A DNA stretch of 16,525 nucleotides, from NCBI GenBank assembly GCA_029986975.1, contig DALTWR010000002.1:1-16525 (forward strand). The letters run 5' to 3'. The notes beneath the pieces are model-generated. The model did not search any database. It had not been told where the DNA came from and saw only the letters and a list, made by a program, of their open reading frames with translations. This document shows positions 1 to 6,270 of the stretch, piece by piece. The DNA is from Methanocorpusculum sp. (lineage in GTDB: Archaea; Halobacteriota; Methanomicrobia; Methanomicrobiales; Methanocorpusculaceae). The translations under genes were made by a program, and so were the position numbers. Each line of letters begins with the position of its first letter. Positions within the stretch are counted from its first letter, which is position 1.

Positions 1-106
1 ACGTAATTTCACATCCGGCATAGTCGCGTTCAATCTCAGCCGCAAGTTCACGGATACGTGCTTCGATTTTCTCTTCCGGAATCAGCATTTCTACATTATA
101 TGCCAT
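1..106 (-). CDS. hpt: Hypoxanthine phosphoribosyltransferase, N-terminal part (gene runs off the window)
   Basis: The first 35 codons of a minus-strand gene are visible, starting at ATG 106-104 with MAYNVEMLIPEEKIEARIRE and continuing LAAEIERDYAGCEIT. This matches the N-terminus of bacterial-type hypoxanthine/guanine phosphoribosyltransferases (a leading beta strand ending in LI, then a long helix with REL and a DYxG motif). These enzymes condense hypoxanthine or guanine with PRPP to form IMP or GMP in the cytosol. The PRPP-binding loop lies outside the window, so catalysis cannot be checked. No good Shine-Dalgarno is seen just upstream. The insertion sequence begins only 57 bp upstream, so the native promoter may have been displaced. 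The gene is short of the archaeal Hpt type, whose N-terminus looks different; this inference rests on few residues. Confidence 0.7.
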   Translation of the reverse strand, partial: MAYNVEMLIPEEKIEARIRELAAEIERDYAGCEIT

Positions 107-163
107 ATGTAATATCATCATTTGTCTGATAGAAACATATTGTTATCGAAATGGTTTGAGGTT

Positions 164-189
164 TGTGCTATCCTGAAATTACTTTACAT
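164..189. repeat. IS left terminal inverted repeat (26 bp)
   Basis: The outer end reads TGTGCTATCC. It is the exact reverse complement of 1288-1313 and lies 24 bp beyond the transposase stop codon. Confidence 0.93.
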
Positions 190-213
190 CCGCCCCATAT
201 CTTGTGCGCAGCT

Positions 214-1125
214 TTACAACCCCTTCCAGAACCACTCTTTTACTTCATTCATAATCCGTTCCGGCTTGAATGAACGCCAGAAAACATACTCCGGAGTTTT
301 TCCATTAAGCCCCATATGAGGTTTAATTCTGTTCTGCCAATCTACCAGAGCATCGATGGACCCTATTTCATCAATTCTATCATCTACTTCTTTAAAGAAC
401 CGTTCCACTTTGCCATTGGTTTGTGGATGATGAACCCGGCTTCTAATGTGCCTAATTCCATGTTCTTTGAGGAATTTCCCGAATTCGTGATTAGACTGAT
501 CATCGGTAAGAACAGTACAATACTGGGCGCCATTATCTGTCACAATTTGCTCAGGACATCCGTATTTTTCGATACCTTGTTTCAATACAGTTAAGGAATT
601 TTCACATGTCATTTCATCAAATACACCGTAGCACGTGATAAAACGGGACATATCATCAATATAGACAGTAAGGTATTTTCGTTCACCATTCAGACGGAAC
701 TCTTTCCAGTCAGTATGCCAAAGAGTCATTGAATGACCACGCTGATACTTACGATATTTACGCTGTTTCTTCTTACGGGCATTTTCAAAAGAAATGCCAA
801 GAGATAAAAGATATGGGTGAATTTTATTGTGAGATATACGTCTTCCAGTTTTTTTACGAATATAGACTTCCAGTCTGTCTGCTTTCATATGGCATTCATT
901 CAATGAGTTACGAATGAGTTCTTTTTCAGCTTCGCTCAATTCAACTCTTTTTCGTCCTGCCTTTTTTTCTTGAGGAATCGAACCGGTCTTTTGATATTCA
1001 TGAATAAGATGGCTGATTGTCTGACGAGATACTTCATAACGTTTTGCAAGGTCGCTGATTTTCTCATTTCTTTTGAACCGGAGAATTATATTGTTGCGGT
1101 CTCTTTGAGTTAGTTTACCAGCCAT
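214..1125 (-). CDS. IS481-type DDE transposase
   Basis: Intact 303-residue transposase that would cut and rejoin the terminal repeats of the surrounding element. Residues about 1-55 form a helix-turn-helix domain (DLAKRYEVSRQTISHLI), followed by a basic linker. The catalytic core starts near residue 130. The likely catalytic triad is D139 in WHTDWKEF, D197 in VTDNGAQY and E241 in GKVERFF, with the HHPQTNGK motif just before the Glu as is usual for this integrase fold. The C-terminus ends NGKTPEYVFW…WKGL, typical of IS481 proteins. Start is ATG 1125-1123 (MAGKLTQRDR); no clear Shine-Dalgarno precedes it, so it may be translated leaderless or weakly. There is no frameshift or internal stop. Confidence 0.9.
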   Translation of the reverse strand: MAGKLTQRDRNNIILRFKRNEKISDLAKRYEVSRQTISHLIHEYQKTGSIPQEKKAGRKRVELSEAEKELIRNSLNECHMKADRLEVYIRKKTGRRISHNKIHPYLLSLGISFENARKKKQRKYRKYQRGHSMTLWHTDWKEFRLNGERKYLTVYIDDMSRFITCYGVFDEMTCENSLTVLKQGIEKYGCPEQIVTDNGAQYCTVLTDDQSNHEFGKFLKEHGIRHIRSRVHHPQTNGKVERFFKEVDDRIDEIGSIDALVDWQNRIKPHMGLNGKTPEYVFWRSFKPERIMNEVKEWFWKGL

Positions 1126-1287
1126 GATTCAGTATGATGAAACCGCAGCAAAAATAAAGAGGGGTGTCTAATTCCCTCAGTTTCGACCGATTCTGGGGGT
1201 GTCTTGTAAAAATTTTCGGAAAACAAACTCCAATATGAGTTCTGTTTTAAAATTAGACAATGAATTAAGCTTTGATTTGTAAAAAGT

Positions 1288-1313
1288 ATGTAAAGTAATT
1301 TCAGGATAGCACA
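1288..1313. repeat. IS right terminal inverted repeat (26 bp)
   Basis: Exact reverse complement of 164-189, ending GGATAGCACA. It lies upstream of the transposase gene. Confidence 0.93.
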
Positions 1314-1445
1314 GTGTTTCATTGAGTGAGGCTGTATTCTGTCCGGCAAAAACCGGGATGGTCGGACAGCATCACAACATTACGGCGATTATATCCATAG
1401 GGTTAATATGTTGTAATGTCAATATGATATAGAACTTTGATTCAG
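1314..1445. other. Intergenic region between IS and tRNA with two inverted repeats
   Basis: No gene is seen. Two exact inverted repeats are present: 1339-1345 with 1363-1369 (CTGTCCG/CGGACAG, 17-nt loop), and 1374-1380 with 1408-1414 (ACAACAT/ATGTTGT). Inside the first loop a second pairing, CCGG with CCGG (1343-1346 and 1352-1355), competes with the outer helix. On the minus strand this stretch was probably part of the hpt upstream region before the insertion sequence arrived. Confidence 0.5.
1403..1431 (+). promoter_or_regulatory. Putative tRNA-Val promoter (TATA-like elements)
   Basis: Two AT-rich archaeal TATA-like boxes lie upstream of the tRNA: TTAATATG at 1403-1410 and ATGATATA at 1424-1431. 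The first sits about 40 bp before the mature 5' end, fitting a short leader removed by RNase P. The second is closer than usual. Confidence 0.35.
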
Positions 1446-1519
1446 GGTCTCGTGGTCTAGGTGGTTATGACGCCAGCCTTACATGCTGGAGGTCAGGGGT
1501 TCGAATCCCTTCGGGACCA
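1446..1519 (+). tRNA. tRNA-Val (anticodon UAC)
   Basis: A 74-nt cloverleaf. The acceptor stem is GGTCTCG with CGGGACC (one T-G pair) and discriminator A at 1519. The D arm is GTC…GAC with GG in the loop. The anticodon stem CCAGC/GCTGG encloses loop CTTACAT with anticodon TAC. The T arm is AGGGG-TTCGAAT-CCCTT. The 3' CCA is not encoded. There is no intron. An oligo-T tract follows directly. Confidence 0.95.
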
Positions 1520-1538
1520 TTGTTTTTTCTTTGTTTTA
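1520..1538 (+). terminator. Oligo-T terminator after tRNA-Val
   Basis: T-rich stretch beginning right after the discriminator base, with T6 at 1523-1528 and TTTGTTTT following. This is a typical archaeal tRNA terminator. Confidence 0.6.
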
Positions 1539-1579
1539 TAATAGTTGATTGTAAATCACGTATCTATTCAGAAGTATGT

Positions 1580-1984
1580 TTAAAACCCCTCTTTTACCAG
1601 CCGTTCAATAACCGGATAATCCGCCGGCATCCACGAAACATCCATTAACTCCTCTCTTCTAAGCCACGCAAAACCCGCATGTTCCTTCATCACAAATTCA
1701 TCGGATGAAACCCTGCAGAGATAGAAATAAAGCGTCACCTCAAAATCAGGATACGAGTGTGAGACTGACTGATACAAATCCTGCTCAGAAACCGTTAGAG
1801 AAATCTCCAACTCCTCAGAAAGCTCCCGCATAAGAGCTTCAGCACCTGACTCTCCCGCTTCAATTTTTCCGCCCGGAAACTCATACCTGAAACTGAGATA
1901 CTCATACTTGTGCACACCCCTTTTGAGACAAAGAACCCTGTCACCATAGACCAGAATCCCTGCTGCGACATCAAGATGCTTCAA
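1580..1984 (-). CDS. Nudix hydrolase (MutT/CtpA-like)
   Basis: A cytosolic Nudix hydrolase of 134 residues, expected to cleave a nucleoside diphosphate bond, probably in damaged or surplus (deoxy)nucleotides. The Nudix box starts at G39: GGKIEAGE, seven residues, then RELSEELEI (R53, E54, E57, E58). The glycine normally found in EExG is Glu60; some MutT-like enzymes also deviate here. I chose TTG 1984-1982 as start (MKHLDVAAGI) because GAGGTGA lies 8 nt before it. An in-frame GTG at 1996 falls inside that Shine-Dalgarno and would give 138 residues. It lies downstream of pfdB in the same direction, but a T-run separates them. The substrate cannot be told from sequence. Confidence 0.85.
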   Translation of the reverse strand: MKHLDVAAGILVYGDRVLCLKRGVHKYEYLSFRYEFPGGKIEAGESGAEALMRELSEELEISLTVSEQDLYQSVSHSYPDFEVTLYFYLCRVSSDEFVMKEHAGFAWLRREELMDVSWMPADYPVIERLVKEGF

Positions 1985-2030
1985 AGCAGCACTCACCTCT
2001 CATCGATAGATTGATTGGGAAAATCCCGGG

Positions 2031-2050
2031 AAAAAAGATATGTAATTTCC
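2031..2050 (-). terminator. T-run after pfdB (possible end of operon B)
   Basis: On the minus strand, shortly after the pfdB stop codon, the sequence reads ATCTTTTTTCCCGGG. A T6 run at 2031-2036 is a plausible archaeal terminator between pfdB and the Nudix gene. Confidence 0.4.
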
Positions 2051-2057
2051 TAAAGCC

Positions 2058-2435
2058 TTATTCAGCCTTAGGTGCATTAACTGCCGCAAGAGCACCTTCA
2101 ATCTGCTTCTGCAGCTGAGTTGCCTTTGCAGACATAGTCTTCTCCTGCTTCTCAAGAGAAGAGATACGAAGCTCAAGGGAATCAATCTTTTCTGCAAGGT
2201 CTGCCTTAACAGACTCCTTGTCCTTCTGCATCATAATAGAGCCGACAGATGCAAAGACCGCTGCATCATCTTTAACTGACTCAAGTTCTTCTGCTGCACG
2301 TTTTGTTTCGCGCAGAGTCATTTCGTACTGCATCTTCTGGGAAGAAATCTGCTGTAACTGCTGCTGCAGCTGCTGGAACATTGCAAACTGCTGCTGAACC
2401 TGCGGAGGTAAACCCGCCTGTGGATTTGCTGCCAT
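2058..2435 (-). CDS. pfdB: Prefoldin subunit beta
   Basis: Beta subunit (125 residues) of archaeal prefoldin, a hexamer of two alpha and four beta subunits that captures unfolded proteins in the cytosol and passes them to the thermosome. The sequence shows the expected two long coiled-coil helices: a glutamine-rich first helix (PPQVQQQFAMFQQLQQQLQQ, about residues 11-30), a central hairpin region around ASVGSIMMQKDKES (residues 62-75), and a second helix rich in Lys, Glu and Gln. Length is usual for the family. AGGTG lies 7 nt before the ATG. It is the last gene of the operon that begins with rpl15e, and 79 bp separate it from pcc1. Confidence 0.93.
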   Translation of the reverse strand: MAANPQAGLPPQVQQQFAMFQQLQQQLQQISSQKMQYEMTLRETKRAAEELESVKDDAAVFASVGSIMMQKDKESVKADLAEKIDSLELRISSLEKQEKTMSAKATQLQKQIEGALAAVNAPKAE

Positions 2436-2514
2436 TTTTATAACACCTATAAATCTGTATACTAATTAGCGCTCAGGAATAATAATAATAGTCTTTTCGA
2501 TTGGTGAAAACTCA

Positions 2515-2757
2515 TCAGAGCGCAAGAATCTCGGAAGAAACCGCGATAAGTCTGAACCACATATTAACAGAAGCCCGCATCGCAGAAACATCCTCCGCCT
2601 GAATCGAAAGACAAAGCGCCCCGTCATTTAGTGAAAGCGCAACAAACGACTTTTCCCCCGGGTCAGAACCTGCCTCCGGCAGAAGAACCTCATAGAGTTT
2701 GTCTGCATCCGGCGTCTCAAAAATAAACTCTGCGGAGTGGTCAAAATTATCAGACAT
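2515..2757 (-). CDS. pcc1: KEOPS complex subunit Pcc1
   Basis: An 80-residue protein matching the small Pcc1 subunit of KEOPS, the complex that makes threonylcarbamoyl-adenosine (t6A) at position 37 of ANN-decoding tRNAs. Pcc1 dimerises and binds Kae1. Visible support: an N-terminal strand (HSAEFIFET), a central LSLNDGALCLSIQAED strand-turn-strand, and a C-terminal helix MRASVNMWFRLIAVSSEIL in place of the common ALRASLNSYLRLI motif. The gene lies 4 nt after the Brix gene and before pfdB, its usual archaeal place. The other KEOPS genes are not in the window. The low length and sequence divergence make context an important part of the call. Confidence 0.85.
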   Translation of the reverse strand: MSDNFDHSAEFIFETPDADKLYEVLLPEAGSDPGEKSFVALSLNDGALCLSIQAEDVSAMRASVNMWFRLIAVSSEILAL

Positions 2758-2761
2758 ACCT

Positions 2762-3169
2762 TTAGACCATCACCTGCAGACGATAATTTACCTTCTGCAT
2801 ACCGCAGAAACAGATTGCCCCTTCTGCATTTAAATCAAGCTTAATCTGCACATACGGAGAAAGCATATTGTACAAATCCTCTTCACGGGTTAAAAAACCC
2901 CTGTAGAACTCGCCGGTACGTTCACTCGTGATAACATTCGTTATCAGCATGGAAAACACCGTATTGCCGTTTTTTGTAATGTCAATAATCGGCCCCATCT
3001 GCTTCTGCTTGGAACCGGATACAAAAATAATAGAAGGGTGTTCGCCTTCGATATCCCGAAGACCTGCCTTACCCCTCTGAACATACGGAAGGTCAAGAGC
3101 AAACGCTATTTCCTTTGCAAGCCGCCTGACCTCTGTTGATGGTTTGCGCGATGACGTTACTATCGTCAT
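2762..3169 (-). CDS. Brix domain (Imp4-like) ribosome biogenesis protein
   Basis: A 135-residue single Brix domain protein, the archaeal relative of eukaryotic Imp4/Brx1/Rpf factors that bind rRNA during ribosome assembly. Residues 1-10 ([10 protein letters not shown]) are the classical 'TSR+P' start of the domain. [17 protein letters not shown] and [20 protein letters not shown] follow as expected, and the protein ends in strands near YRLQVMV. It is about half the size of eukaryotic homologues, as is usual in archaea. Its start overlaps the rpoP stop (ATGA at 3169-3166), indicating translational coupling. The position between rpoP and pcc1 is the conserved archaeal order. Confidence 0.88.
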   Translation of the reverse strand: MTIVTSSRKPSTEVRRLAKEIAFALDLPYVQRGKAGLRDIEGEHPSIIFVSGSKQKQMGPIIDITKNGNTVFSMLITNVITSERTGEFYRGFLTREEDLYNMLSPYVQIKLDLNAEGAICFCGMQKVNYRLQVMV

Positions 3170-3297
3170 CTTGCTTTCAGTACTTTAGTGCCTGCTCCGC
3201 GTGTTTTAAAGAGAATTCTGTGACCGCAGTAGGGACATCTGACATAAGTGTCAATCTCTACCGGCTGCTTGCAGCGGGCGCACTTATAAGTAACCAT
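3166..3297 (-). CDS. rpoP: DNA-directed RNA polymerase subunit P (Rpb12-like)
   Basis: A 43-residue zinc-ribbon subunit of archaeal RNA polymerase, homologous to Rpb12. It reads [20 protein letters not shown], then [23 protein letters not shown]. The two CxxC pairs (C6/C9 and C21/C24) form the zinc site, and the basic C-terminus is typical. The ATG is at 3297-3295 and the TGA stop shares bases with the Brix ATG. The gene begins just 5 nt after the rpl37Ae stop, so it is clearly co-transcribed. Confidence 0.95.
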   Translation of the reverse strand: MVTYKCARCKQPVEIDTYVRCPYCGHRILFKTRGAGTKVLKAR

Positions 3298-3302
3298 CGG
3301 AT

Positions 3303-3587
3303 TTATGCTCCCTTCGTCTCAATAGCACGAAGGACAACTTTCAGGGACGGAGTCTCCGGGGTGTATGCTCCGCCGGCGAACTTGTATCCGCATTTCTTGC
3401 ATTCCCAGATACCAGTGCCGACACGCTTGACGGCGACAGTGTCGCACATCGGGCATAAGTGTTTTGCACGGGAAATCTTTTCGCTCTCTGCTACAAGCTT
3501 GCGGCCGAAGCGGCCGTAGCGGGGACCAAAGCGTCCGGCGCTGCCGGTAACGCGTCCTTTTGCTGTGTGTTTGGTGCTGGATGCCAT
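3303..3587 (-). CDS. rpl37A: Large ribosomal subunit protein L37Ae (eL43)
   Basis: A 94-residue zinc-ribbon ribosomal protein of the 50S subunit. The basic N-terminus ([18 protein letters not shown]) contacts rRNA. C45/C48 in CPMC and C63/C66 in CKKC form the zinc site, followed by the family motif [14 protein letters not shown]. Start ATG 3587-3585 ([11 protein letters not shown]) has GGAG 8 nt upstream. It follows SBDS after an 86-bp gap. In many archaea the exosome subunit genes lie in that gap, but here none are present. Confidence 0.96.
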   Translation of the reverse strand: MASSTKHTAKGRVTGSAGRFGPRYGRFGRKLVAESEKISRAKHLCPMCDTVAVKRVGTGIWECKKCGYKFAGGAYTPETPSLKVVLRAIETKGA

Positions 3588-3673
3588 TTCTATATCTCCA
3601 GAATATCTATATTAGTTGGTTCTCTATTCATTTAATGCTTACGTGCTGCATCCCTCATTTCAGACGCTGAAAC
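3588..3673 (-). promoter_or_regulatory. SBDS-rpl37Ae junction with palindrome and TATA-like boxes
   Basis: The only sizeable gap within the upper part of operon B. Directly after the SBDS stop lies TTTCAG-ACG-CTGAAA (3658-3672), a perfect 6-bp inverted repeat with a 3-nt centre. Minus-strand AT-rich boxes (ATTAAATGAATAG and CTAATATAG) follow and could serve as an internal promoter for rpl37Ae. The hairpin could also stabilise the 3' end of the upstream message. Confidence 0.35.
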
Positions 3674-4375
3674 TCACTCCAGAATCTTCAGAAGAGCATC
3701 TCCTTTTGCCGCTGCATTTGCCAGATTGAAGAATTCTTCCTGCATTCCGGCAGGAATAGTAACAACACAAATCCATGAACCGTCATTCTGCCATTCATTC
3801 TTCTCCATCTTAACATAAGCAGCGCCGGAGATAGAGCCATACGCGCGCGCAGCATAATCCATCGGGAACTTCGCGGCAATTCTTCTCTCCTCAAAACGAA
3901 TCGGAAGAATCGGACGAAGCGCCTTTACCGTCTCTTTTACTAAATCGTCAACCGAGCGGAACGGGTCAAAGTTGATTCTCACCTGCTCGAGAGCTAACTC
4001 GATACGGGTAACCGGATGCGGAAGACCTGTCTGCGGATTTACCGCGTTGCGTGCAATGTAGGTAATCACACGCTTGCGCTTCTCTTCTGTCAGGTGACGT
4101 CTCTGCTCTGTTGTTAAGTGAATCTCTCCTTTTAAGATAATCTCTTTGGCGATGACCTCAAAGTCTGTGGACTTAAAGACCTTCTGTAAATCTTCATCAG
4201 GAGACTTATCACCGCGGGATGCATTCTCATAAATATGGAGAGCTGCGACAGCATCTTCAATAGGGATTTCAGTTCCGTGTCTGATTTTGTCTGCAAGTTC
4301 CGGGTCAACTAAAATCTCGAAGCGAAGCCCGTGCGTTTCAAGCCGTGCGCAGACTGCATCATCAAGTGAAATCAT
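3674..4375 (-). CDS. SBDS family ribosome maturation protein (Sdo1)
   Basis: Archaeal orthologue (233 residues) of the Shwachman-Bodian-Diamond protein, a cytosolic factor that helps release the anti-association factor eIF6 from the new large subunit. All three expected domains are present. The N-terminal FYSH-like domain is residues 1 to about 85, starting MISLDDAVCARLETHG and including FEILVDPELADKIR. The central helical domain, about 90-160, has the family motif ITYIARNAVNPQTGLPHPVTRIE. A ferredoxin-like C-terminal domain starts near 165. It lies 3 nt downstream of psmA. eif6, its functional partner, sits in the neighbouring operon. Only a weak Shine-Dalgarno (AAGG) precedes the ATG, but the start matches the family. 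Confidence 0.95.
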   Translation of the reverse strand: MISLDDAVCARLETHGLRFEILVDPELADKIRHGTEIPIEDAVAALHIYENASRGDKSPDEDLQKVFKSTDFEVIAKEIILKGEIHLTTEQRRHLTEEKRKRVITYIARNAVNPQTGLPHPVTRIELALEQVRINFDPFRSVDDLVKETVKALRPILPIRFEERRIAAKFPMDYAARAYGSISGAAYVKMEKNEWQNDGSWICVVTIPAGMQEEFFNLANAAAKGDALLKILE

Positions 4376-4378
4376 ACC

Positions 4379-5224
4379 TTATGCTTCCTTCTTTTCTTTA
4401 GATTCTTTTTTGGCTGTCTTGACTGCTGCAGAGAACTTTGAAACCGCTGCCTTGAGTTCCTCTTCAGTGAGTTTTCTAAAGGAGAGAATCTCAGTCTTTC
4501 CGCCGGTCGGAAGCTCAACTACTTTTCGTGCGGCTTTCTTTTTCGTGTATTCGCCTGCGATACCAATCTCTACGGTATCAATGTCGAACTTGCCTTCAGT
4601 TGCCGTGTAAAGCGCCTTTAAGCCGAGCTGGACTGCATCTTCTGCAGACATCTTTTCCTTATACTCAGCCTCAAAGAGCTTCATAACTGCCTGACGTCCG
4701 ATACCAATACCGGTTGCCATGTACTCAAGAAGTGTTCCTGACGGGTCGGTCTCAAAGAGACGGTAGTGTGCTTCGCCGTCTTCTCCAATATCGACACCTG
4801 CGAGCAGAAGAGCTGTACCATACGGACGTGCTCCGCCGAATAAGGTATAAGTCTGCATGTGGTCGCAGAGTTTCTTGGCAAGAGTTTCGACATCAATCGG
4901 TTCGCCGTAAGAGATACGGTTAATCTGTGCTTCAACGCGTGCACGGTCAACTAATGCACGTGCATCGCCGACAAGACCTGATGATGCAACACCGATGTGG
5001 TCGTCGATTCTGAAAATCTTTTCAATAGATGACGGCTCAAGAAGCCGGGACGCGACGCGCTTATCCACCAGAAGAACAACGCCGGTTTTACACTTGATAC
5101 CAACTGCTGTTGTTCCGCGTTTTACCGCTTCGCGTGCATACTCAACCTGATAGAGTCTTCCGTCAGGTGAGAACATAGTAATGGCACGGTCATACCCGCC
5201 CATCTGATATTGTTGTGGCTGCAT
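4379..5224 (-). CDS. psmA: 20S proteasome subunit alpha
   Basis: Alpha subunit (281 residues) of the archaeal 20S proteasome; seven copies form each outer ring and gate substrate entry. Residues 11-34 carry the alpha signature ([20 protein letters not shown] then REAV), and the gating N-terminus [10 protein letters not shown] is normal. [18 protein letters not shown] and [16 protein letters not shown] follow as in the family. Archaeal alpha subunits are often about 235-260 residues, so this one is longer because of a lysine/glutamate-rich C-terminal tail after about residue 262 ([13 protein letters not shown]). AGGGA lies 8 nt before the ATG. It sits between rnp2 (25-nt gap) and SBDS. The beta subunit and PAN ATPase are elsewhere. 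Confidence 0.97.
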   Translation of the reverse strand: MQPQQYQMGGYDRAITMFSPDGRLYQVEYAREAVKRGTTAVGIKCKTGVVLLVDKRVASRLLEPSSIEKIFRIDDHIGVASSGLVGDARALVDRARVEAQINRISYGEPIDVETLAKKLCDHMQTYTLFGGARPYGTALLLAGVDIGEDGEAHYRLFETDPSGTLLEYMATGIGIGRQAVMKLFEAEYKEKMSAEDAVQLGLKALYTATEGKFDIDTVEIGIAGEYTKKKAARKVVELPTGGKTEILSFRKLTEEELKAAVSKFSAAVKTAKKESKEKKEA

Positions 5225-5249
5225 GATTTTCTTCCCTGTTGTTACTTAT

Positions 5250-5624
5250 TTATTCATTCTCTGGTAAGATATTCTTTCTCTCCGGAGGAATTCCTTTCTT
5301 TGCCCCAAGAACAGTGCCGGATGTCCTGATTGTGCGGAATCTGACATTTCCGCTTGAGTACGGACCTGCTTTTACCACGCACGCAAGAGCTGCAGTAAGT
5401 TCCATTTCTGTGCCTCTGCTGCAGCGGACAATCGCATATGCACCTTCAGACCAGATAACTGCAGGATGAATCCGCGACGAACCTACATCTCCGAATAAAT
5501 CACGAACTGCAGATGCACAGGCGAGATACACCTCCTTCTGCGTAAGTACATCGCCTGCTGTTGTCATCACTTCAATTAAGACATAGCGGCGATTCTGTCT
5601 GAGTGTTGGCGGAAGCGGCCTCAT
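5250..5624 (-). CDS. rnp2: Ribonuclease P protein component 2 (Pop5)
   Basis: A 124-residue Pop5 homologue, a protein subunit of archaeal RNase P, which with the catalytic RNA removes 5' leaders from pre-tRNAs. Pop5 pairs with Rpp30, encoded just upstream. The family start LPPTLRQNRRYVLIEV is present at residues 4-19, with the later features AVRDLFGDVGSS and YAIVRCSRGTEMELTAALA. The ATG overlaps the rnp3 stop by 4 nt (5621-5624), suggesting coupled and stoichiometric production of the two partners. A short charged C-terminal tail ends the protein. Confidence 0.93.
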   Translation of the reverse strand: MRPLPPTLRQNRRYVLIEVMTTAGDVLTQKEVYLACASAVRDLFGDVGSSRIHPAVIWSEGAYAIVRCSRGTEMELTAALACVVKAGPYSSGNVRFRTIRTSGTVLGAKKGIPPERKNILPENE

Positions 5625-6241
5625 TCAACGACCTCCACATACCTTTTCGGCTGTAAAACAGCATCAGCACCGTTTAATGCGGCATACACTTCAGCACGGG
5701 TCATGCCGAACAAGGAACAAAGTGCTTCAGTCTCATAGATGCTTCTGATGCCTAAAGGCGTTTTTGCGCCGGATGCAATCACAAGCGGGAAGTGATACTT
5801 CCTCTGCAGTTTTAAAATGTCAGCATACGCAGACAACGCACTCTTGCGTGTCTTGTAGTCAATAATGGCTGCAAGCTCAATAACAAGCCCGACATTTTTC
5901 TCAGCCGCAAGTTTTGCAGTGATATGGTCAAACCCGTTTTTAGGGAGATTCTCAAGACCTGCAAGGAAATGTACGCCTTTTTCCGTGATTGCAAAACGGT
6001 TGAAACTGTTGTCTTTCGCATCAACAATAACTATTGCACCTTTCGCGGCAGAGCGGACGCTTTTCTGCAGATCCTTAGGTGCAGATGCATGAATTCTGAC
6101 GCAGGGAATCATCCCTTCGCAAAGTTTTGATGAAGTAACTGCTGCAACAGTGTTCCAGCCGTTTTGTTTTGCCGCTGCATAAAATTCAGCCGGAGAAAAT
6201 GCCGACGCTTCAGAGATACTCATGCATACGTCGATAATCAT
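5621..6241 (-). CDS. rnp3: Ribonuclease P protein component 3 (Rpp30)
   Basis: A 206-residue Rpp30-type RNase P subunit with the TIM-barrel (PHP-like) fold. Visible: an N-terminal strand (MIIDVCMSIS), a middle block VVDAKD-like VIVDAKDNSFNRFAITEKGVH, FDHITAKLAAEKNVGLVIEL (a core strand-helix motif of the family) and a late LVIASGAKTPLGIRS segment. It is somewhat shorter than many archaeal Rpp30 proteins (about 230) and rather divergent at the N-terminus. It overlaps rnp2, its binding partner, by 4 nt. No clear Shine-Dalgarno is seen before the ATG; a pyrimidine-rich stretch fills the 29 nt after rpl15e. Confidence 0.9.
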   Translation of the reverse strand: MIIDVCMSISEASAFSPAEFYAAAKQNGWNTVAAVTSSKLCEGMIPCVRIHASAPKDLQKSVRSAAKGAIVIVDAKDNSFNRFAITEKGVHFLAGLENLPKNGFDHITAKLAAEKNVGLVIELAAIIDYKTRKSALSAYADILKLQRKYHFPLVIASGAKTPLGIRSIYETEALCSLFGMTRAEVYAALNGADAVLQPKRYVEVVE

Positions 6242-6270
6242 GGGTAAAGAAAGAAAAAAACAGAATCCGG

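Larger units (their letters stand above)
164..1313 (-). mobile_element. Complete IS481-family-like insertion sequence
   Basis: A 1150-bp element bounded by perfect 26-bp terminal inverted repeats (164-189 and 1288-1313; outer end TGTGCTATCC) contains one intact DDE transposase gene on the minus strand. The protein type (N-terminal helix-turn-helix, then an integrase core of the rve type) and the TGT termini fit the IS481 family. The perfect ends and intact reading frame suggest a recent, possibly still mobile insertion. The flanks (…GAGGTT before 164 and GTGTTT… after 1313) show no convincing target duplication. The 160 bp between the transposase start and the right repeat are AT-rich and hold no other gene. 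Confidence 0.9.

Noticed and set aside
1110..1349. Open frame of 79 codons on the minus strand across the right IS end
   Set aside because: It runs through the terminal repeat into chromosomal DNA and has no domain; chance frame.
1314..1445. A C/D box guide RNA in the IS-tRNA gap
   Set aside because: No properly placed C box (RUGAUGA) and D box (CUGA) pair on either strand.
3136..3519. Open frame of 127 codons on the plus strand
   Set aside because: Antisense to Brix, rpoP and rpl37Ae, all firmly identified; no recognisable protein.
4287..4610. Open frame of 107 codons on the plus strand
   Set aside because: Antisense to SBDS and psmA; serine-rich translation without motifs.
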